64,000 nt of DNA, taken from positions 38,587 through 102,586 of the forward strand of contig NZ_AUWY01000039.1 of assembly GCF_000447205.1 (NCBI RefSeq), read 5' to 3'. The notes beneath the pieces were generated by a model. It was not told the origin of the DNA. It was given only the letters and a program-made list of their open reading frames with translations, and made no database searches. Below, in pieces: positions 61,101 to 64,000 of the stretch. Both the position numbers and the translations under genes were made by a program. The first letter of the stretch is position 1, and each line of letters starts with the position of its first letter. The stretch comes from Sphingobium ummariense RL-3 (GTDB taxonomy: Bacteria; Pseudomonadota; Alphaproteobacteria; Sphingomonadales; Sphingomonadaceae).

Positions 61101-61474
61101 GTGCCGTCGGCCGCGACGGTGACCAGCGCCGGCACCACCCAGTCGAGCTGGTCGACATGGCGGCGGAGGGAGGCGAGGCTGCTTTCGTCGTCGGGCACGT
61201 AGAAGCCCACGGTCAGCGGCTTGCCCTGCCGGTGCCCGGTCTTCCAGTGCGGCAGCCAGCGCCGCACATCGTCGCGCAGGCGGCTCACGCCCGAAAAGGG
61301 CGCGGCGTGGGGCTGGCGGAGCGGCAGGGCGAGGTCGCCCTCCGACGGGACCGAAACCAGCGTCGTCGCAAAGGCGATCGCGGCGACGAGGATCAGGACG
61401 AGCAGCGCCGCCACGGCGCGCCGCGCCCAGACGCCGCGCTGTCCGGTGGGGTCGAAGAAAACGGGGGTGCTCAT
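58163..61474 (-). CDS. Trifunctional polysaccharide protein: GH18-like, NodB deacetylase and GT2 synthase
   Basis: This 1103-residue protein starts at ATG 61474. After one membrane helix, residues 85-385 form a GH18-like barrel ('YAGLVMDLESLPPSAMDGYL', 'FMAYDQHWQGG', 'GSYAYDW'). Residues 450-640 form a NodB deacetylase domain with 'FDDGPD' (Asp462), 'GNHSYDHPNL', 'RAPYFGD' and 'ILLHDGGG'. From about 700 come a membrane helix and a family-2 glycosyltransferase ('VSVIIPAYNEARVI', 'ALDADTQF', 'AEDQDLTIAIQRAGW', 'QRYRWAFG'), then three or more helices. All catalytic motifs of the last two domains are kept. It could make, deacetylate and trim an amino-sugar polymer, combining roles split among separate Pga proteins in E. 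coli. Confidence 0.92.
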   Translation of the reverse strand: MSTPVFFDPTGQRGVWARRAVAALLVLILVAAIAFATTLVSVPSEGDLALPLRQPHAAPFSGVSRLRDDVRRWLPHWKTGHRQGKPLTVGFYVPDDESSLASLRRHVDQLDWVVPALVTVAADGTPQFHADSRLDHMIAAMKRQPKVLPMVQNLADGSWDGGGMARLLRDPAASRRMAGRLGTWATQHRYAGLVMDLESLPPSAMDGYLRFLGQLRAALPQHAKLAVTVPAGDENWPLARFAAIADRVIFMAYDQHWQGGQPGPIAAQDWFARQVAMAQRRIGADRIVVALGSYAYDWHGGGADALSLDEAWLAAHDSDAGVSYDPASGNAGFAYDEAGQRHQIWMLDAAASWNQLQILRRLGIRSVALWRLGSEDPGLWPDLAAWRGKGRPDLARLDSTLNTDVEGSGEILRITATPTQGHRSVAFDGSDMIRRERYTRLPTPYQVERTGARNRMLALTFDDGPDAEWTPQILSVLERMHVPATFFVIGENALEHPALLRRIVADGDEIGNHSYDHPNLAGASAEATRLELNATQRLVQAYTGRSMRLFRAPYFGDAEPTTADELGPALEAQKAGYTVVGLHVDPNDWQRPGEDAIVRQVVEQVHAVTPDRSENIILLHDGGGNRAETVAALPRIIATLRAEGYRFVPVSRLAGLSPAAAMPPVEAGDLTAVRIDVAAFVTLAVLGTLLGWLFYLAISLGLARAVLMAGLAWFQSKRSRPRPPVHAPAVSVIIPAYNEARVIEASVRRVLASDYPGLQLIVADDGSKDATSAIVAAAFADDPRVTLLTLANGGKASALNRALRHAVGEVVIALDADTQFEPQTIARLARWFADPAIGAVAGDARVGNRVNLVTRWQAVEYITAQNLERRALAGFDAMTVVPGAVGAWRRAALDAVGGYPEDTLAEDQDLTIAIQRAGWRVTYDPEAVAWTEAPESFKALSKQRYRWAFGTLQCLWKHGGVLRERRPAGLALIGLPQAWLFQIAFAAISPLIDLALVLSIAGTVLRVQQHGWAQTNGDVLRMALYWLVFTAVDIACGWVAYRLDGRRPRYPAHLLVAQRFVYRQIMYWVVVRAIASAIGGWVVGWGKLERSGRVSVAAPAAAA

Positions 61475-61559
61475 GTCCGCATGGCCCAGCAAGGGGGGAA
61501 ATGCCGGCCCCCTACGCCTTCATCCCCGCCGGGAGGATGATCCGATCATGAATTCTTTG

Positions 61560-62489
61560 TCACGCGGACGGCAGCGGGCCTGCCGCATCCAGGGCCTCCA
61601 GCGCCAGCGCGACGGCGCCCAGCGGGCCAGCCCGTTCACCCAGCGCCGGCGCGCGCACGATCCGGCCGATGCTCGCCTCGTCGACATGCGGCAGATAGCC
61701 GGCAAGCTGCGCCACGACCTTCGTCCGCACCCGATCGAGCAGCGCGGCGCGACCCATGCCGACGCCGCCGCCGATCAGCACGCAGCGGGCGGACGTGGTC
61801 AGCAGGATCGTCCCGACCAGCTGCGCGATGTCGTGCGCGACATGGTCCCAGCGCGGATCGTCCGGCGCGATCCGGTCGCCGGGCATGCCGAAGCGGGCTG
61901 CGAGCGCCGGGCCGGAAACCAGCCCCTCGATGCAGTCGCCATGGAAGGGGCATATGCCGGGAAAGGGATCGCCGGGCGCGCGGCGGGTGACGATATGCCC
62001 GACTTCCGGGTGCATCGCCCCATGCAGCGGTCGGTCTCGCGACAGGAAACCCCCGCCCACGCCCGTGCCGATGGTCAGGTAGCACAGGCCGTCCGCCAGC
62101 GCGGGATCATCGGCGCCCACGCCCCAGCGCGCCTCCGCCAGAGCTGCGCCGTCGACATCGGTGTCGATCGCGGCCGGACAGTCGATCGCGCCGGCAAGCG
62201 CCCCGAATATGTCGGCGCCGCTCCAGCCCGGCTTGGGCGTGGGCAGCATGCGGCCGAAATCCGCTGCGGCGTGGTCGAGCCGCAGCGGACCGAAGGACGC
62301 GATGCCCAGCGCGTCGAACGGCGCCTGCGCATGCCAGCGGCGCAGCAGGTTCGCCGCCGCGTCCAGCGTCTCTGTGGGGCTGGTGGTGGGGATCGTCACC
62401 TGCTCGGCGATGGCATTCCCCTCCGCGCGCAGGACGATGGCCTTCGTCCCGCCCAGCTCCACCCCGGCAATCCGTGGTCCGTGCGTCAG
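61560..62489 (-). CDS. ROK-family sugar kinase, probable fructokinase, likely CTG start
   Basis: About 309 residues. 'IAGVELGGTKAIVL' is the phosphate-binding loop, 'AAIDTDVDGAALAEARWG' carries the catalytic Asp, 'GTGVGGGFL' is present, and 'CPFHGDCIEGLVSGPAL' is the ROK zinc motif as in bacterial fructokinases. No ATG, GTG or TTG lies ahead of the first strand. A CTG at 62489 is seven bases after 'GGAGG', overlaps the upstream stop as CTGA, and gives 'MTHGPRIAGVELGG'. GTG 62462 would cut into the fold. The kinase call is firm; the sugar and the start are inferred. Confidence 0.88.
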   Translation of the reverse strand: MTHGPRIAGVELGGTKAIVLRAEGNAIAEQVTIPTTSPTETLDAAANLLRRWHAQAPFDALGIASFGPLRLDHAAADFGRMLPTPKPGWSGADIFGALAGAIDCPAAIDTDVDGAALAEARWGVGADDPALADGLCYLTIGTGVGGGFLSRDRPLHGAMHPEVGHIVTRRAPGDPFPGICPFHGDCIEGLVSGPALAARFGMPGDRIAPDDPRWDHVAHDIAQLVGTILLTTSARCVLIGGGVGMGRAALLDRVRTKVVAQLAGYLPHVDEASIGRIVRAPALGERAGPLGAVALALEALDAAGPLPSA

Positions 62490-63286
62490 GCGAACACCTC
62501 CGCCAGGGACTCGCCCTGCGGGCCGTCCTTCCAGTCGCGCAGCGCGATGTAGAGATTGGCCTGAGCCGCCCCCCAGAAGGCGATGGTGATCGTGTTGAGG
62601 ATGCCCGAAACGATCAGCGATGTGACCGGCACCGTCCCCTGCGACGCCTGAATCGCGAGCCCGCTGGTCAGGCCGCCTATCCCCAGCACGAGGCTGATGA
62701 GGATGAGGAAAAGCCACATGACGATGAACAGCAGCAGGTACAGGCCGAAGATGCGCCAGCGCGCGCCCTTGGTCAGCGCCCGGCTGCGGCTGAAGGCGGC
62801 GAAGACGCCGATTCGCTCGGTCACCAGGGCCGGAACCGCGACCGCCCACATCAGCAGCAGGATGACGCCGGGAATGAAAAACAGCAGGAAGCCCGCGATG
62901 AGTCCCAGCGCCATCAGGAGGGTGAGGCCGATCAGCGGCACCGCGGCCGACAGGCCGACGCTCAGGCACTCGGCGAAGCTGGCGCGGCCGCCTTCCGCAA
63001 AGGCGGTGGTGGCCCGCACCACCGCACCCTGCACCAGCATGCTGAGCAGCAGGAAGACGACCATCGATCCCAGCGAGATCACCACGATAGCGAGCTGGCT
63101 TCCCGGCTCCGCATTGGCGAGCTGCGACCCGATGGAATAGCTGTAGAGGACTTGCGGGATGGCGCCGAACAGCAGCGCGCAACCGAAGGTCGCCAGCGGA
63201 TTGTCGGCCAGCACCGCGAAGGTGCGGCTGATGACGGTTCCGATCGAAAAGCCGCGTTGTTCGAATCGCGGTGCGCTTGTCGCCAT
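62486..63286 (-). CDS. Multi-pass membrane protein (YciC/DUF975-like)
   Basis: This 266-residue protein has about six membrane helices, among them 'AIVVISLGSMVVFLLLSMLV', 'MALGLIAGFLLFFIPGVILL' and 'LYLLLFIVMWLFLILISLVL'. 'VPALVTERIGVFAAFSRSRA' followed by 'LTKGARWRIF' matches the glycerophosphodiesterase-membrane-domain/YciC-like family. The function is unknown. It is translationally coupled to the ROK kinase. Confidence 0.75.
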   Translation of the reverse strand: MATSAPRFEQRGFSIGTVISRTFAVLADNPLATFGCALLFGAIPQVLYSYSIGSQLANAEPGSQLAIVVISLGSMVVFLLLSMLVQGAVVRATTAFAEGGRASFAECLSVGLSAAVPLIGLTLLMALGLIAGFLLFFIPGVILLLMWAVAVPALVTERIGVFAAFSRSRALTKGARWRIFGLYLLLFIVMWLFLILISLVLGIGGLTSGLAIQASQGTVPVTSLIVSGILNTITIAFWGAAQANLYIALRDWKDGPQGESLAEVFA

Positions 63287-63402
63287 GTCTGGTTACCCCT
63301 GCTCTGTCCCCGCCGCCATGCTGCCGCAAAGAAGCACGCTTGTCATCCGTTTGTGGATGGCGGGCGTTGGATGGCGGGTATCGTCCAAAAGGCGGCCGTT
63401 GC

Positions 63403-63575
63403 TTTTCCTTCTCCCGCGGGCGGGAGAAGGATACGGAGCCTTGCCAGCTTGCTGGCTAGGCGCAGTTGGATGAGGGCTTTTTTCTTCAGACCACAAGGAA
63501 AAGGCCCTCACCCTCCCACCGCTTCGCGGCGGGCCCCGCCCTCTCCCGCACGCGGGAGAGGGGAGACAAACTAAC
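63403..63575. repeat. Intergenic palindromic repeat element
   Basis: In the 401-base gap 63287-63687 two related palindromes frame an 110-base segment: CCTTCTCCCG-CGGG-CGGGAGAAGG (63407-63430) and CCCTCTCCCGC-AC-GCGGGAGAGGG (63539-63562). Between them lie a CCGC-TTC-GCGG hairpin and a GGCTTTTTTC tract. This resembles a dispersed REP-type element. The rest of the gap shows no gene. Confidence 0.55.
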
Positions 63576-63687
63576 GTCCGCTCCCCACCCATCTCCCCCA
63601 TACAAACAGACTCAAGCCCCTCCCGCCCAATGACTTGCACCCGTCACGGTCGCCGCCTAGTTTCGAAGCGATCGGGGGCGGACGGCG

Positions 63688-64000
63688 ATGAGCCAGGCGG
63701 ATGGAGTGTCGGACGAGCGGCTGGCCGCTGCGCATCGCGCATTGCGCGAAGGCGGCGACATCCAGTTCGACATGATGCCCATCGCGCCCAAGCCACCCCC
63801 GCCGGCCTGGCTCAAGGCCTTCGGCGAATGGCTAGAAAAGGTGCTGGCGCCCGTCGGCCGCTTCCTGCGCTGGCTGTCGAGCTTCATGCCGGACGCACCC
63901 TATGCCCGCATCTTCCTGTGGACGATGATCGCGGCGCTGGCGCTGCTGCTGGTCTGGATCGTGCAGGACCGCATCCGCAACGGCGTCTGGCGCCTTCCCC
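63688..64000 (+). CDS. Membrane protein, N-terminal part (DUF4129-like)
   Basis: The first 104 residues are in the window: 'MSQADGVSDERLAAAHRALR', an acidic/Pro-rich stretch with 'MMPIAPKPPPPAWLKAFGEW', and one membrane helix ('IFLWTMIAALALLLVWIV'). The frame is open to the window end. The layout resembles DUF4129 proteins that accompany MoxR ATPase/DUF58 clusters, but the part that would confirm this is outside the window. Confidence 0.55.
   Translation, partial: MSQADGVSDERLAAAHRALREGGDIQFDMMPIAPKPPPPAWLKAFGEWLEKVLAPVGRFLRWLSSFMPDAPYARIFLWTMIAALALLLVWIVQDRIRNGVWRLP

Overview
The window is about 64 kb of GC-rich chromosomal DNA from an alphaproteobacterium, most likely of the order Sphingomonadales (Sphingomonas in the broad sense). 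The evidence is a continuous str-S10-spc ribosomal block running rpsL to adk, a CckA-type cell-cycle kinase, a GTTC-N7-GTTC SOS box in front of recA, an Arg at position 88 of ribosomal protein S12, and many genes with a sphingomonad flavour. No tRNA, rRNA, CRISPR array, transposase or prophage is visible. GC-rich DNA produces very long antisense open frames here; these were left out.

Layout. 1-3.4 kb, minus strand: a partial M23 peptidase and a membrane PAS-GGDEF-EAL protein. 3.5-20.7 kb, plus strand: a clear sigma-70 promoter, then rpsL-rpsG-fusA-tuf, rpsJ, rplC-D-W-B, rpsS-rplV-rpsC-rplP-rpmC-rpsQ, rplN-X-E-rpsN-rpsH-rplF-rplR-rpsE-rpmD-rplO-secY-adk. rpsJ stands between two intrinsic terminators, the second preceded by a structured RNA leader; this is the best candidate in the window for an undescribed regulatory element. 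The usual alpha-operon genes (rpsM, rpsK, rpoA, rplQ) do not follow adk.

20.7-35.3 kb is a mixed region of envelope and accessory genes: an SRPBCC protein, two acyltransferases, a CsgG-like protein, lepA, a fumarylacetoacetate-hydrolase family enzyme, two alpha/beta hydrolases, a degenerate thermonuclease-fold protein, a PH-domain protein, an HNH-like zinc protein, a TPR protein, a LysR remnant, a HAD phosphatase and an I78-type lipoprotein. 35.3-41.5 kb holds rnd and aspS (divergent), a secreted hypothetical protein, a PPK2 polyphosphate kinase and a soluble CBS-domain chemoreceptor.

41.5-46 kb holds a class B3 metallo-beta-lactamase divergent from an AmpR homologue, followed by greB and a Slt70-type lytic transglycosylase, so beta-lactam hydrolysis, a muropeptide-type sensor and a muropeptide producer lie side by side. 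46-52.2 kb holds dapA, smpB, a DUF2062 membrane protein, cckA with a single-domain response regulator, and SOS-controlled recA. 52.4-55.4 kb holds an overlapping nucleotidyltransferase/metallophosphoesterase pair and a periplasmic aldose 1-epimerase.

55.5-63.3 kb, minus strand, is an envelope-polysaccharide block. A single 1103-residue protein carries GH18-like, NodB deacetylase and GT2 synthase domains and is followed by a membrane PDZ protein and a response regulator/histidine kinase pair in a tightly packed operon. Upstream of it lie a ROK sugar kinase, probably with a CTG start, and a membrane protein. The window ends in palindromic repeats and the start of a membrane protein gene.
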